NCBI GenBank assembly: GCA_964019695.1
Contig: OZ026518.1
Span: forward strand, 85,307,950-85,371,949
From: Loripinus fragilis
Taxonomy: Eukaryota > Mollusca > Bivalvia > Lucinida > Lucinidae
Direction of reading: 5' to 3'
DNA: 64,000 nucleotides
A program made the translations under genes and the position numbers. Numbering within the stretch: the stretch's first letter is position 1; the number at the start of each line of letters is the position of its first letter. A model generated the notes under the pieces. It was not told the origin of the DNA and searched no databases. It saw only the letters and a list, made by a program, of their open reading frames with translations. This document shows, piece by piece, positions 46,026 through 57,654 of the stretch.

Positions 46026-46495
46026 TGTTCTTAAAAGGGTATCCTTTGGAAGCAAAGACTACACCAAAGAACTGAAACCAGAGTGTATATATTTCCTGAG
46101 CCAGACCAGCTAGTTTCTGCCATTTAGGCGTCATCAGTGACCCTCAAATAGTTTCAAAGTTCCACAATGAAACCCATGATCACAAAGGACAAGAAAATAA
46201 AATCTACACTATAGTGAAGGTCAGGGAGACGTTCTACCGCCGCCACACAGTCCCAGTCACCAGCTGTAGTGAAGTCTTCTTTTGTGGATCTTTTATGTTT
46301 TTGTTCTGTCTTGTGTTCGCTATGTCTCTGTGTGTGTCTGTTTAATTGTGCTTTGTGGTCACCTGCTGGGAAAGGGCTGACCTCTTGGCTCTCGTTTGTG
46401 GTGTCTAACTGTGAGTTTGTCACTTTCCCATTGGTATCCTGGATCAGGTGTGGTACTTGATTGTATCGATTCCTGATCTTTGCACCCTTACTTAC
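46026..46495 (+). mobile_element. Insertion in copy A ending in the retroelement 3' tail
   Basis: Absent at the matching point of copy B (about 53272, GGACAAGTCTTACCTATCC). The last 215 bp are the YLDD-family 3' untranslated region (TTCTTTTGTGGATCTTTTAT to ATTCCTGATCTTTGCACCC), ending CTTACTTACTTTACCTATCC. The first 250 bp are unrelated to that region and could be 5' transduced or template-switched sequence. Confidence 0.8.
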
Positions 46496-46521
46496 TTTAC
46501 CTATCCAGCATACATGAAAGG

Positions 46522-46890
46522 CTAGGAACAAACAAATTTAAATTTCATTGATTTACTCGTGAACACTCTCAAATCCCGGATGACTGGATCAGCAATTGTA
46601 TGATCAGTCGGCCTAGGAAGTATTCCAGACACTATAATTTGAATAGAAGGTTTCTTTTTTCGACAAATACCCACGAAATTGCCAAAATCTGATTTTTTTT
46701 CTCTAAATGAGTGTCTATCTCCAATGTCATTGGCTCGTGCATGAATGATAACATAATCATGTGGCCCCAAATTAGCCTCATTATTGTCTATTTTAGCAGA
46801 AATCTGTGAAATAGTCCCCCCAGAGAAGATTTGCAAAGTAATTCAATGAAGACCTGACAGATGTTTGGCTATAGAATCTCCAATGATTGT
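46522..46890 (-). pseudogene. SGNH/GDSL hydrolase-like domain, copy A, decayed
   Basis: The minus-strand reading starts TIIGDSIAKHLSGLH, which has the block I GDS serine motif, then hits a TGA. It continues ITLQIFSGGTISQISAKIDN and PHDYVIIHARANDIG, where SGNH proteins usually have H.G.ND; here the glycine is changed to arginine. IIVSGILPRPTDHTI follows, the usual block after beta-4. It stops at VCS* (46522) without the C-terminal DxxH block. TTTTTGCAG just upstream (about 46908) could be a splice acceptor. SGNH domains occur in host esterases and in several retrotransposon ORFs. The shared stop in copy B shows decay before duplication. Confidence 0.7.
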
Positions 46891-48884
46891 AACTTATCGA
46901 TATTCTGCAAAAATTGGAAAACAAAATGAATTTTCTCTCTCAAACTGACCAATTATTAATGTTACCCATTTTCACATGTAAACTAATAAATACCTTGGAA
47001 TTTCAGAGAAAGAAAGTATCAATAGTGTTATCAGACAATTGCAATGCAATCCCTGTGAAAGGTGCCTGGAGTTCTCTGAAAAGACAAACAATTTCTTAGA
47101 ATGATATCAAGATAAATAAATGCATACATCAAATCCTATGCAATGACAAAGTTAAAGACCAGAGTGCAAGTATAAAAGAAAAACAAAGCACAAAATGGCC
47201 ACTTGTTTCCACCACACTCTCCTTACAACAGATCAACATACTCCTCACAGATAGCCATAATTTTTGGCATACTTATTTTTTAAAGTGATTTTTTGAATCC
47301 TTGAAAGTTTCAAGCTCAGTAGTTGTCTATAGATATGATTTCCAGAAAAAAAATGCTGTCTGCTACAAAATTTGAATTTGCCACACAAATGATTGACAGT
47401 TCTACCATTGGCTGAGAGCTAGCTGCTGTATTAGTCATCCACTACAGAAAGGTAATGCACGACATTTGGCGGGAAATAAGCTCATGGCAAGAAAGCAGAT
47501 ATTTAACTGATTGAAGTCTGTTTAATTATATCAATCAGACGATTGAGTTTGTGAACATTGCATCACATGACCACGGTTAATCAGAGAACAAGAAACCCGG
47601 AGTCTGCGTAGACACATCACAGTTTTTTGATGACGCAGCATTTCAAAATGAAATGGATCTTTTTACTTCCTCAAAATCCCACTTAGTGTAACAAATAAAG
47701 TAAAATATTGAAAGTTTCCAGGCATTCTGGGATGAAATCCAATGTTAATCTTATCTTATATGTAGCTATGTTTCTACTTCTTTTATATAATTGCCAAACA
47801 AACAAATATCCAATTTAGCATGAACAAAGTCAGTACAGTTGACTTGTGATGGCAATAAATTTATGCCACATACTGTGGGAAGATGGGAACTGATTCAGAT
47901 AAAGAGGGAAAGTCCACCTCCATGAGGTGTTCAGAAGAAGAAGTAAACAGTTATAATACAATTATAATCATGACGATAGTAAAAAAGTTAATAGATGGGT
48001 TAGTACAATTTTGTTATTGACAGTAGCATGTGATAGAATTTGATCCAATCTTTAAGTGCTTTATCATCATAGTCATTATGAACCTGTTCTCTCCCCCAAC
48101 CCTTTTCTAAAATGTAATTGCCCATCTTCACACAGATATTTTGATAAAGGATAAACACATATGACTAAGACCGCTTCATTCAGAATTGAAATGAAGATGA
48201 TTGGGTAAGCAAATTCTTTCTCCTAGCAGACGAAAAATGTAAAAAAGTTCACCTAAATAGAGCTTACCTACCAAATTATTTTTACCGAGAAGAATCTGAT
48301 TAGAATGACCTGATCTGAATCTTCACTATGCGCACAGGTAATTGTATTGGTATTTATGCCTGGCAGCTCGTTTATAATCCACCTTATAACAGAGAAAAAA
48401 ATCATCTGCTACTCTGCTACCATGTGTGTTTACATTTTACCTACCAGCTGATTCTGTTTCATGATTCACCAGCAGATAAATCCTCCCATCGCCATATAGG
48501 CTTAAAGTGCTATACGGTGGTAAATTGATGTAAACAAGACCGAGGATTTAAGCAATGAAACATTTGTGAACCCTCCACGATGGACAAACACTCTCTGAGC
48601 CTTAAAAGCTATACACTGAAACGAAGTTCTAAGTGGCCACTTTTCAATTTCATTTTTTCTGACTTAGCACTAATCGATATTGAAATGAATTTTTGCCCAA
48701 TTACGTGCAATTAAATGGACTAAAGTTAAGTGGCGAATTGGAAGATTATTCTTTCATTTTGCAATTTTTTGGTTCAAAAATGCAAAAAACAAATTTTGAA
48801 GAAAATAAGGGTTTTAAGCGCAGTTTTTTACGAATTGAAGTACAGGTGATTTCAAACCCCTCTACCCGACTTATGTGTGCGTCT

Positions 48885-49228
48885 GTTTATATGTGCCTTG
48901 TGGTCACCTGCTGGGAAAAGGGCTGACCTCTTGGCTCTCGTTTGTGGTGTCTAACTGTGAGCTTGTCACTTTCCCATTGGTATCCTGGGTCGGGTGTGGT
49001 ACTTCATTGTATCGATTCCTGATATTTGCACCTTTAATAACTTTAAATAACACCAAACCTCTAAATTTTTGCTTATAAACAATTTTGTAAAAAATGCTAA
49101 TTTTCTACACTTTCCGATTTTTTCGAAAACAATCAACTTCACTTACTAAAATCATTGTATGCGTTTTATTTTATATGTAAGCATGTTAGACCGAGCACAA
49201 TACAGCTTAGTCAGCCCATTTTTTTAGC
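48885..49228 (+). mobile_element. Insertion in copy A: truncated retroelement tail plus extra sequence
   Basis: Copy B reads GTGTGCGTCTGTTTCTTTCAAG without a break (about 57140). In copy A the retroelement 3' region starts at GTCTGTTTATATGTGCC and runs to ATATTTGCACC (about 49040). It is followed by 190 bp of unrelated sequence. The left junction lies in TGTGCGTCTGTTT, which is shared between target and element, so microhomology was probably used. Confidence 0.72.
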
Positions 49229-49736
49229 AGTTATTCTTTCAAGACTGGTGTCCACTTCTAGTTTTATCATGACACTTTAAAGGTCATTTAAATTGCATAT
49301 GCCAAATATATTTATAATTATTTAGATACAACAGTAAAGCGTAATCATAATAACTAATCGCTGAAAATATCAATGCTGTGCCACAGATAATGAAATGTAC
49401 AGAGCAATGCAAAGTTGTTATGCAAATTGTTTGGTTAAAGCTAAAACTCTTTGATTAAGCCGCTGATAGGAACTGCCTTATTGTTAACGTAGGAGAGAAA
49501 CGGAGAGTTCATTTGTCACAACTTTTTTTATTCTTTTTCATCTTATATCACAGCTGTTATAACAGTTTCAAACTAATTAAAATATGTAAGGATAACATAT
49601 TTGAGCAGTATTTTATATCACAATAAAAAGCGTGACATTTTGAAATGAACGTACCTTTACTCTGACTTTGTATGTGCAAGATCTACCAGACATTTTGAAA
49701 TTGAATAATTTTCATAGTCTTAAGCACTCCAATAAA

Positions 49737-49980
49737 GTACTTTACTGACCGTTCCAAGGCAGTACTTCTTTTGTGGATATTTTTTTTTTCTGTCTTGTGT
49801 TAGCTATGCCTTTGTGCACGTCTGTTTGTATGTGCCTTGTGGTCACCTGCTGGGAAAGGGCTGACTTCTTGGCTCTCGTTTGTGGTGTCTAACTGTGAGT
49901 TTGTCACTTTCCCATTGGTATCCTGGGTCAGGTGTGGTACTTGATTGTATCGATTCCTGATATTTGCACCCTTACTTTGA
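49737..49980 (+). mobile_element. Retroelement 3' tail, present in both copies (A)
   Basis: It has TTTACTGACCGTTCCAAGGC, TCACCTGCTGGGAAAGGG and ATTTGCACCCTTACTTTG, matching 56130-56385. Its presence at the same place in copy B (57655-57905) shows insertion before the tandem duplication. Confidence 0.82.
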
Positions 49981-50393
49981 ATTGTTTTATGGAATTACAA
50001 TTTGGAATCAGAGATGTTTACTTTCTGAAAAGGCGCAAAAAATGTGTTGGTGTCCACTAATAACTTAGGTTCAGTGTAGACAATGGTGGAAATAATGTCA
50101 AGTATTAAATTAAGTAAACAAATATAAGTGTCAGTGAGATAAATGATATTATTTAGGCATTTTAGAAGAATGGTCTGATCTTAAAAACTAGAAGTTTCTA
50201 TGATATGTTAACATATACATGTACGATAAAACACACATAATTGAAGTTACTTCCTTTTCATGACTTGTCCTTATGTCAAGAGACTCAGTTTGATCTCACT
50301 TTTAATTTATGCTATAAAAGAAAATACTCGTTATTTTTTTCACATTATTGAGCCCTCACATGGCAGTGATTTACACCCATTGGCAGTTTTTAC

Positions 50394-50789
50394 TCATATT
50401 AATGAATACGAAAATTATGCAAATATGATAACTTGCTTTGACTATGTGTTTGAAAGGCGTATGTCTTAGCTTTAATTTAGTACACATTTTAGTAGTTACC
50501 TGTCTTAATATGCTGACAAGCTATTAAAGAGAGAGAACCAGTCTATCTTAAGCAATGCAAATTGTATGGGTAATATTTTTATATACTATTATTGAGGTAT
50601 CAAACATTTTGCTAACATCAATATTATGCTTTCTCTGAAAAGTTCATTTTTCACCATTTTTCATTTTTCAATTGTGACAATTTTGGCGGAATGGCTGTAA
50701 AGCTGCCATTTCTTATTGACTTAACAGAGGGTGTATTGTCCCATACATATAAAATATTGGACAGTTGACCAAAGCCAACTTTCTAATTA
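50394..50789. repeat. Patchwork junction between tandem copies A and B
   Basis: 50394-50510 matches 34793-34905 in direct orientation (TTGAAAGGCGTATGYCTTAG). 50516-50790 matches 36710-36430 in reverse orientation. Copy B then begins. The join therefore combines two upstream pieces in opposite orientations. Confidence 0.8.
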
Positions 50790-50912
50790 TATAAACATTT
50801 ATTACGAGATGATAAGTTTGTAAGTATCCTGTTGGGAGGTATAAGCGCACAAAATGTACTTCTTGACAGCTGTATTTCTGGATTCTCTAGTTGATACTTG
50901 TGTAAAAGGTTA

Positions 50913-51860
50913 TTAATCATTTAACACTCTTTTTTCAGTCTCTTTGGCTTTTTTAATGTCATCACGTTTGCCAGTCACGATTGTACTATTATCTTCTTTT
51001 TCAAGAAAGATCTTTACTTGTTTGCCATTGTTCTGTTTTATGGATCTGCTAATCCTTGGTAATACTAAATGTGACAACTTCCTTCCAGAAAACCCCATCG
51101 CCTTACTCACTGCTGCAATACATCTATACTTTTTAATAATCAGAGTGCCTATTTGCTTATTCCTACTGTGGCTATTTTTCTTTTTGTTCTCTTTGACCCA
51201 TGGAGCTGTCAACAATGGCAATGGCATTTCCTAGAACTAGTCTTCTGTAGGCACCACTATTTCTGTTAAGTGTTATGCCAGCTTTTCTAAGCATAATCTT
51301 CGTTCTGGTTCTTGGAGTAAATGTAAGAGGACTCTCATGGGTCAAAGTCATAATTGTGTCCTCTGTAGCAGTCGAGACACTACTGGTCGCTCTTAAATAT
51401 CTGGACACACACTGCCTATAAACTCTTTTTTTGGAGAATTTCTTCTCTTTCTGTAGAGCATTACATTTGCTTTTCAGTTCTGCCAAAACTCTGTACGCTT
51501 TCCTGAGAGCCATTGCATATATTTTTCACACAATATTCTAGTTTGCTTCAATTGAGAGTTTCACTTTCAGCAGTCTAACTGTCTAAGTCTATACCATATA
51601 CCTGTGGTATGATCTTCATTTGGTTTGCGGACGTTACTGGACATGTTGAAGTGCGTCTCTCTCTTTAAGTTTCTTATAATGCTTTCTAAAGTCATTTCTA
51701 CATTTTTGTCGTCTTTCTTCCTGTTTTCCTTTGGCAGCTGGCAAGTTGGTACGTATTGTCATTTTTTCCTCATGCGTTCCTTTTTCAGGTACTCTGCATA
51801 GTTCTGTTTACGCTGTTTCTCTCTCCAACGTCGCAGTCTCTCTGCTTTGGATAAAGCCAT
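50913..51860 (-). pseudogene. Basic protein of unknown function, copy B, better preserved
   Basis: It begins MALSKAERLRRWREKQRKQN then YAEYLKKERMRKK and TGA (51860 inward). In a shifted frame 51513-51172 reads MALRKAYRVLAELKSKCNAL, QKEKKFSKKRVYRQCVSRYL and LTFTPRTRTKIMLRKAG. Another shift gives 51227-50913 with KKYRCIAAVSKAMGFSGRKL, VKIFLEKEDNSTIVTGKRDD and a terminal ETEKRVLND*. The run from a basic coiled N-terminus through a TPRTR segment to the EDNS..TGKRD end looks like one protein of roughly 300 residues with two frameshifts and one stop. It resembles families I remember as spread through invertebrate genomes, possibly transposon-linked. No catalytic motif is seen, and no function is assigned. 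Confidence 0.6.
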
Positions 51861-52968
51861 TCACACTGCAAATAAATTCAAAAAGCAGTATTAGTTCATT
51901 GTATAAATTGTTAAATCATGTGTGGAAATTTTGTAAATTTAGTTTATCAAATAGCAGTGATAATGTACAGTCTATCATAGAACTTAGTAACATAACACAA
52001 TGTGAAAAAAATACAAAAAAAATATATAAATAAAATTAAAAAAAAACAACAAGCAAATAACCCAAAACAAATTCTTATCAAAAGGTAAAGGTGTATGGCA
52101 GAAAAAAGCCACACTCACACACTACAAACCATTGCCTCTTTAAATTCATATAAACTTAAATCCAGTGACAATTAAACCTCATATTGAATTCATATAACCT
52201 CCAGCATAAACACACAAGATTAACTGAAATCCCAAAATAAGATGCTTATTTTACATATAAAGCGGGTCTGGTAAGCAGATAGAGGTACACGAAGACATAA
52301 ATGCCATAACTCAATTTAGTAAAAAAATCTTTCTATAATGGCTTCGAATATCAATGAAAATATTGACATCCGCCAGTGTCATGTATACGAAATCAAACAA
52401 GTAATGTTTGTCACAGGCTTATAACTTGAAATATACAATTTAGAATATGCATAGTGAAGCATAGCTTTATAGCAGGGCTGACTAACAAAATATGAAAGTA
52501 CAATCCATGACATTTGATCAAATCTCATACCATATATATGTTTAAAATTATCAATCAAAGCTTAGGACATGTATGCAAAATGAACAAAAACACACAAAGC
52601 AACAAAAGTGAAATACACAGACAAAACAACACATCTCAAACATTACACATATGTTACCCTAAAATTCTTCCAATATTTGTCAAAATGCTCACTTTCTTAC
52701 AAATTTGCAAAGTTCTTCAACTGCTGGAAATAGAAACAGAATGGATTCATGAACATACCTATATTAAGTATTATCAGTCACCCCTAATATTAACTGAATT
52801 GTTTCAGCATATCCTTATAAACGTTTCCTATCTCACGGCATGTTACCTTTATCAGGTCATGATGACGTTGCACTTTTAAATGACGTCGCTAATGACGCTG
52901 AATCAACACAAAAATTAAAAATTACGTCATAATCGCTAGTTTGAAGAGTGAAACAATGGGTAAACTGA

Positions 52969-53132
52969 TAAATAGAATACCAGGTTCGCGTCTTTTGATA
53001 TCAAGTTTACCAGGCTCGGCTTTGAGAACGCATGTTGAATCGCTCGGCAAGCCTCGCGATGTCAACAAGCGTTCTCAAAGCCTTGCCTGGTAAACTTGAT
53101 ATCAAAAGACACTCACCTAGTTTTCTCTATTT
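52969..53132. repeat. Long hairpin, copy B
   Basis: Same stem and loop as 45717-45881, with a few substitutions (for example CCTCGCGATG for CCTCCCGATG in the loop). Confidence 0.88.
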
Positions 53133-53302
53133 ATAACCATAATATGCATGTTTGCATTCCACTTAGCCTTAAATGATTACATTGTAGAAATAACGCGCAA
53201 AAGAAATCGCTTAAGGGTGTTTGTTCCCTCTGTGTTCAAATGTAAGCCAAGGTCTCTTTTTGCATACAGGACAAGTCTTACCTATCCAGCATGCATGAAA
53301 GG

Positions 53303-53675
53303 CTAGGAACAAACAAATTTAAATTTCATCGATTTACTCGTGAACACTCTCAAATCCTGGATGACTGGATCAGTAATTGTATGATCAGTTGGCCTAGGAA
53401 GTATTCCAGACACTATAATTTGAATGGAAGGTTTCTTTTTTTGACAAATACCCACTAAATTGCCAAAATCTGAAATTATTTCTCTAAATGAGTGTCTATT
53501 TCCAATGTCATTGGCTCCAGCATGAATGATAACATAATCATGTGGTTCAAAATTAGCCTCATTATTGTCTATTTTTCGCAGAAATCTGTGAACTAGTCCG
53601 CCCAGAGAAGATTTGCAAAGTAATTCAATAAAGACCTGACAGATGTTTGGCTATAGAATCTCCAATGATTGCAAC
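53303..53675 (-). pseudogene. SGNH/GDSL hydrolase-like domain, copy B, decayed
   Basis: It starts AIIGDSIAKHLSGLY and stops at the same place as copy A, so the lesion is ancestral. It then has a one-base difference around 53580 that shifts the frame before KIDNNEANFEPHDYVIIHAG. The glycine of HAGANDIG is intact here, nearer to the family pattern H.G.ND. FREIISDFGNLVGICQKKK and IIVSGILPRPTDHTITDP follow, ending at VCS* (53303). The C-terminal catalytic DxxH block was not found. No promoter or full exon structure is visible, so a working enzyme is unlikely. Confidence 0.7.
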
Positions 53676-55045
53676 TTATCGATATTCTGCAAAAATTGGA
53701 AAACAAAATGAATTTTCTCTCTCAAGCTGACCAATTGTTAATGTTACCCAATTTCACATGTTAAACTAATAAATACCTTGGAATTCCAGAGAAAGAAAGT
53801 ATCAATAGTGTTAACAGACAATTGCAATGCAATCCCTGTGAAAGGTGCCTGGAGTTCTCTGAAAAGACAAACAATTTATTACAATGACATCAAGATAAAT
53901 GAATGCATACACCGAATCCTATGCAATGACAAAGTTAAAGACCAGAGTGCAAGTATAAAAAACCTGAGCACAAAATGGCCAGTTGTTTCCACCACACTCT
54001 GCTTACAACAGGTTAACATACTCCTCAATAATCCACAATTTTTGGCATAATTATTCTTTAAAATGATGTTTTGAATCCTTGAAAGTTTCAAGCTCAGTAG
54101 TTGTCTATTGGTATGATTTCCAGAAAAAAATGCTGTCTGCTATAAAATTTGAATTCGCCACACAAATTATTGACAGTTCTACCATTGGCTATGAGCTAGC
54201 TGCTGTATTGGTCATCCACTACAGAAAGGTAATGCTTGACATTTGGCGGGAAATAAGCCTATGGCAAGAAAGCAGATATTTTACTGATTGAAGTCTGTTT
54301 AATTATATCAATCAGATGAGTGAGTTTGTGTACATTGCATCACATGACCAACGGTTAATCAGAGAACCAGAAACCCAGAGTCTGCGTAGACACATCACAG
54401 TTTTTTGATGACACAGCGTTTCAAAATGAAATGGATCTTTTTACTTCCTCAAAATCCCACTTGTTGTAACAAATAAAGTAAAATATTGAAAGTTTCCAGG
54501 CATTCTGGGATGAAATCCAATGTTAATCTTATCTTATATGTAGCTATGTTTCTACTTCTTTTATAAAATTGCCAAACAAACAAATATCCAATTTAGCGCG
54601 AACAAAGTCAGTACAGTTGACTTGTGATGGCAATAAATTTATGCCACTTACTGTGGGAATATGGAAACTGATTCAGATAAAGAGGGAAAGTCCACTTCCA
54701 TGAGGTGTTCAGAAGAAGAAGTTAAACAGTTTTAATACAATTATAATCATGATGATAGTCAAAAAGTTAATAGATGGGTTAGTACAATTTTGTTATGACA
54801 GTAGCATGTGATAGAATTTGATCCAATCGTTTAGTGCATTATCATCATAGTCATTATTAACCTGTTCTTTCCCCCAACCCTTTTCTGAAATGTAAGTGCC
54901 CATCTTCACACAGATATTTAGATAAAGGATAAACACATATGCCTAAGACCGCTTCATTCAGAACAGAAATTCCAGAAGATGAGTGGGTAAGCAAATTCTT
55001 TCTCCTAGCAGACGAAAAATGTAAAAAAGTCCACCTAAATAGAGC

Positions 55046-56388
55046 TTAATAGAGATTTATTCCTGTTTTGTTATGAGAGGGACTTTATGATGTCTCTTTC
55101 TGATGATAAACAGGCTGATGTTATTGATGCGTTTACACTACTTCCAGATATTTGGACGATATTTTAAATATTAATAATGTTTATTTTGACAATATGGTTA
55201 GTCAAATATACCCTTCAGAGCTCCAACTGAATAAAGCCAATGCCTCTGATACGAAAGCCGCTTTTTTAGACTTGCATTTGTCAATTTCTAATGATATTGT
55301 TTCTACCAAAATTTATGATAAACGTGATGACTTTGATTTTGAAATTGTTAATTTCCCATTTTTAGATGGTGATGTTCCTCGCTCTACATCCTATGGAGTC
55401 TATATCTCTCAACTCATTCGTTTTGCTAGAGCATCTAGCTATGTTGCTGACTTCAACACTCGCAATAAATTGTTAACTCAGAAACTTCTTAAACAAGGCT
55501 ATTGGTATCATATACTTCGCAAAACATTTTCAAAATTTTATAGACGATACTATGATTTGATTTCTAAATTCCAAGTTGGACTTAAATCTCTCTTGCGCCA
55601 AGGACTTTCGGAACCTGATTTCTATGGTGACTTGGTGTATAAATTGAAGAAGATTGTTGGCTCTAATAATTTTTCAGCGCAGTTCATTAAAATAATTTCC
55701 CATTATAAAAAGATTGGCTATAACATTAATGTATTGCAACAGACTTCATGCTTAGTAGTCAACCTCATCACGGTTGGCAACTTTGCTTTCCTCTTTAATT
55801 GCACGCCGGTGGGTCGGACTTCAGACTCTATGATGGTTCCGACTTAAAGACTTATCTATTGATGAGATGGTAGGGGCCTGATGCTTTGGCTGTTTGTCGG
55901 GCCCACCGGGGTTTACCTGTTGGATTTCTTTTGCTCAGGTATTCAGTTTAATTTACTGTTGAGTCCTTATCCTTGCTTTATCTCCTTGTTATATTTTGAT
56001 TTATATGTTTTAGGAGATGATGCATTGATAAGTTAGGGGTCTTTCATGCAAACCAAATATCTATGTATCTTGATCCACATCTGAATCAAGGGTGAGGTTG
56101 GTGCCGTTAAACCGGTTTAAGCCCTCCAGTAAAATATTTTACTGACCGTTCCAAGGCGGTACTTCTTTTGTGGATCTTTTATGTTTTTGTTCTGTCTTGT
56201 GTTTGTTATGTCTTTGTGCAGGTATGTTTATATGTGCTTTGTGGTCGCCTGCTGGGAAAGGGCTGACCTCTTGGCTCTCGTTTGTGGTGTCTACTGTGAG
56301 TTTGTCACTTTCCCATTGGTATCCTGGGTCAGGTGTGGTACTTGATTGTATCGATTCCTGATCTTTGCACCCTTACTTACTTTACCTA
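55046..56388 (+). mobile_element. YLDD reverse transcriptase retroelement, 5'-truncated, longest copy
   Basis: Inserted into copy B at AGAGCTTA|CCTACCAAAT, which copy A keeps intact at 48258-48275. It begins inside the coding region (55046) and ends ATTTGCACCCTTACTTACTT followed by TACCTACC. Its 540 bp 3' untranslated region has TTGATGAGATGGTAGGGGCC, ACTGACCGTTCCAAGGCGG and CACCTGCTGGGAAAGGG-like blocks that recur as solo tails at 46026, 48885, 49737 and 57655 and in the copy at 27487. Repeated 3' ends with varied 5' cut points fit target-primed reverse transcription. Confidence 0.88.
55049..55847 (+). pseudogene. Reverse transcriptase fragment, Penelope-like or related
   Basis: The first frame reads NRDLFLFCYERDFMMSLSDD; after a one-base shift near 55140 the frame gives SRYLDDILNINN, with the catalytic YLDD at 55149-55160. 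FLDLHLSISNDIVSTKIYDK then matches the palm-to-thumb step FLDxxI...xxxxVYxK seen in Penelope-like reverse transcriptases. IVNFPFLDGDVPRSTSYGVY, ISQLIRFARASSYVADFNTR and LLTQKLLKQGYWYHILRKTF follow as the thumb. An 85-residue C-terminal extension (LSEPDFYGDLVYKLKKIVGS to MMVPT*) follows. No GIY-YIG endonuclease is seen before the stop at 55847. The N-terminal fingers are missing through truncation. Clade assignment is tentative. Confidence 0.75.
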
Positions 56389-56540
56389 CCAAATTTATTT
56401 TACTGTGAAAAATCTGATTAGAATGACCTGATCTGAATCTTTACTATGCGCACAGGTAATTGTATTGGTATTTATGCCTGGCAGCTCGTTTATAATCCAC
56501 CTTATAACAGAAAAAAAATCATCTGCTACTCTGCTACAAT

Positions 56541-56684
56541 CCTACCAGCCAAGAGTGACAGTGACGTCATGTTTTGTTTACGAATTTATCTGGGACTAAG
56601 AATCGATAGTGGAGTGTACAGGTTAATGTTTTACTTAACAATTGTTAACACAACACGACGTCACTGTCACTCTTGGCTGGTAGG
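56541..56684. mobile_element. 144 bp MITE present only in copy B
   Basis: The termini CCTACCAGCCAAGAGTGACA continuing GTGACGTC and the exact inverse at 56657-56684 make perfect 28 bp inverted repeats. Copy A reads CTCTGCTACCATGTG at this place. Copy B reads GCTACAAT before and ACAGTACC after the element, so TAC may be a 3 bp target duplication with a few extra bases. Confidence 0.9.
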
Positions 56685-57654
56685 ACAGTACCATGTGTGT
56701 TTACATTTTACCTACCAGCTGATTCTGTTTCATGATTCACCAGCAGATAAATCCTCTCATCGCCATATAGGCTTAAAGTACTATACGGTGGTAAATTGAT
56801 GTAAACAAGACCGAGGCTTTAATCAATGAAACATTCGTGAACCCTCCACGATGGACAAACACTCTCTGAGCCTTAAAAACTATACACTGAAACAAAGTTC
56901 TAAGTGGCCACTTTTCAATTTCATTTTTTCTGACTTAGCGCTAATCGATATTGATATGAATTTTTGCCCAATTACGTGCAATTAAATGGACTAAAGTTAA
57001 GTGGCGAATTGGAAGATTTTTCTTTCATTTTGCAATTTTTGGATTCAAAAATGCAAAAAACAAATTTTGAAGAAAATAAGGGTTTAAGCGCAGTTTTTAC
57101 GAATTGAAGTGCAGGTGATTTCAAACCCTCTACCCGACTTATGTGTGCGTCTGTTTCTTTCAAGACTGGTGTCCACTTCTGGTTTTAACATGACAGTTTA
57201 AAGGTCATTTAAATTGCATATGCCAAAGATATTTATGATTATTTAGATAAAACAGTAAAGGGTATTCATAATAACTAATCACTGAAAATTTCAATGCCGT
57301 GCCACAGATAATGATAATGAAGTGTACAGAGCAAAGCAAAGTTGTTATGCAAATTGTTTGGATAAAGCTAAAACTCTTTGATTTAGCCGCTGATAGGAAC
57401 TGCCTTAATGTTAATGTAGAAGAGAAATGGAGAGTTCATTTGTCACAATTGTTTTTATTCTTTTTCAACTTATATCACATCTGTTATAACAGTTCCAAAC
57501 TAATTAAAATATGTAAGGATAACATATTGGAGCAGTATTTTATATCACAGTAAAAAAGTGTGACATTTTGAAATTAAGGTACCTTTACTCTGACTGTATG
57601 TGCAAGATCTACCAGTCATTTTGAAATCGAATAATTTTCAGAGTCTTAAGCACT

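Larger units (their letters stand above)
37421..50393. repeat. Tandem segmental duplication, copy A
   Basis: It aligns in the same orientation with 50790-58318. Blocks: 37421-38611 against 50790-51970; 40062-40150 against about 51967-52063; 44769-46025 against 52060-53275; 46490-48265 against 53280-55045; 48290-48885 against 56400-57150; 49229-50393 against 57151-58318. By eye identity is in the mid-90s percent. Copy A carries extra DNA at 38612-40061, 40151-44768, 46026-46495 and 48885-49228. Confidence 0.9.

Noticed and set aside
46154..46531. 125-codon minus-strand open frame and its relatives (for example 28138-28323, 57646-57837)
   Set aside because: They are the antisense of the retroelement 3' untranslated region. 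The repeated PHLIQDTNGKV-like peptide simply follows the DNA repeat.
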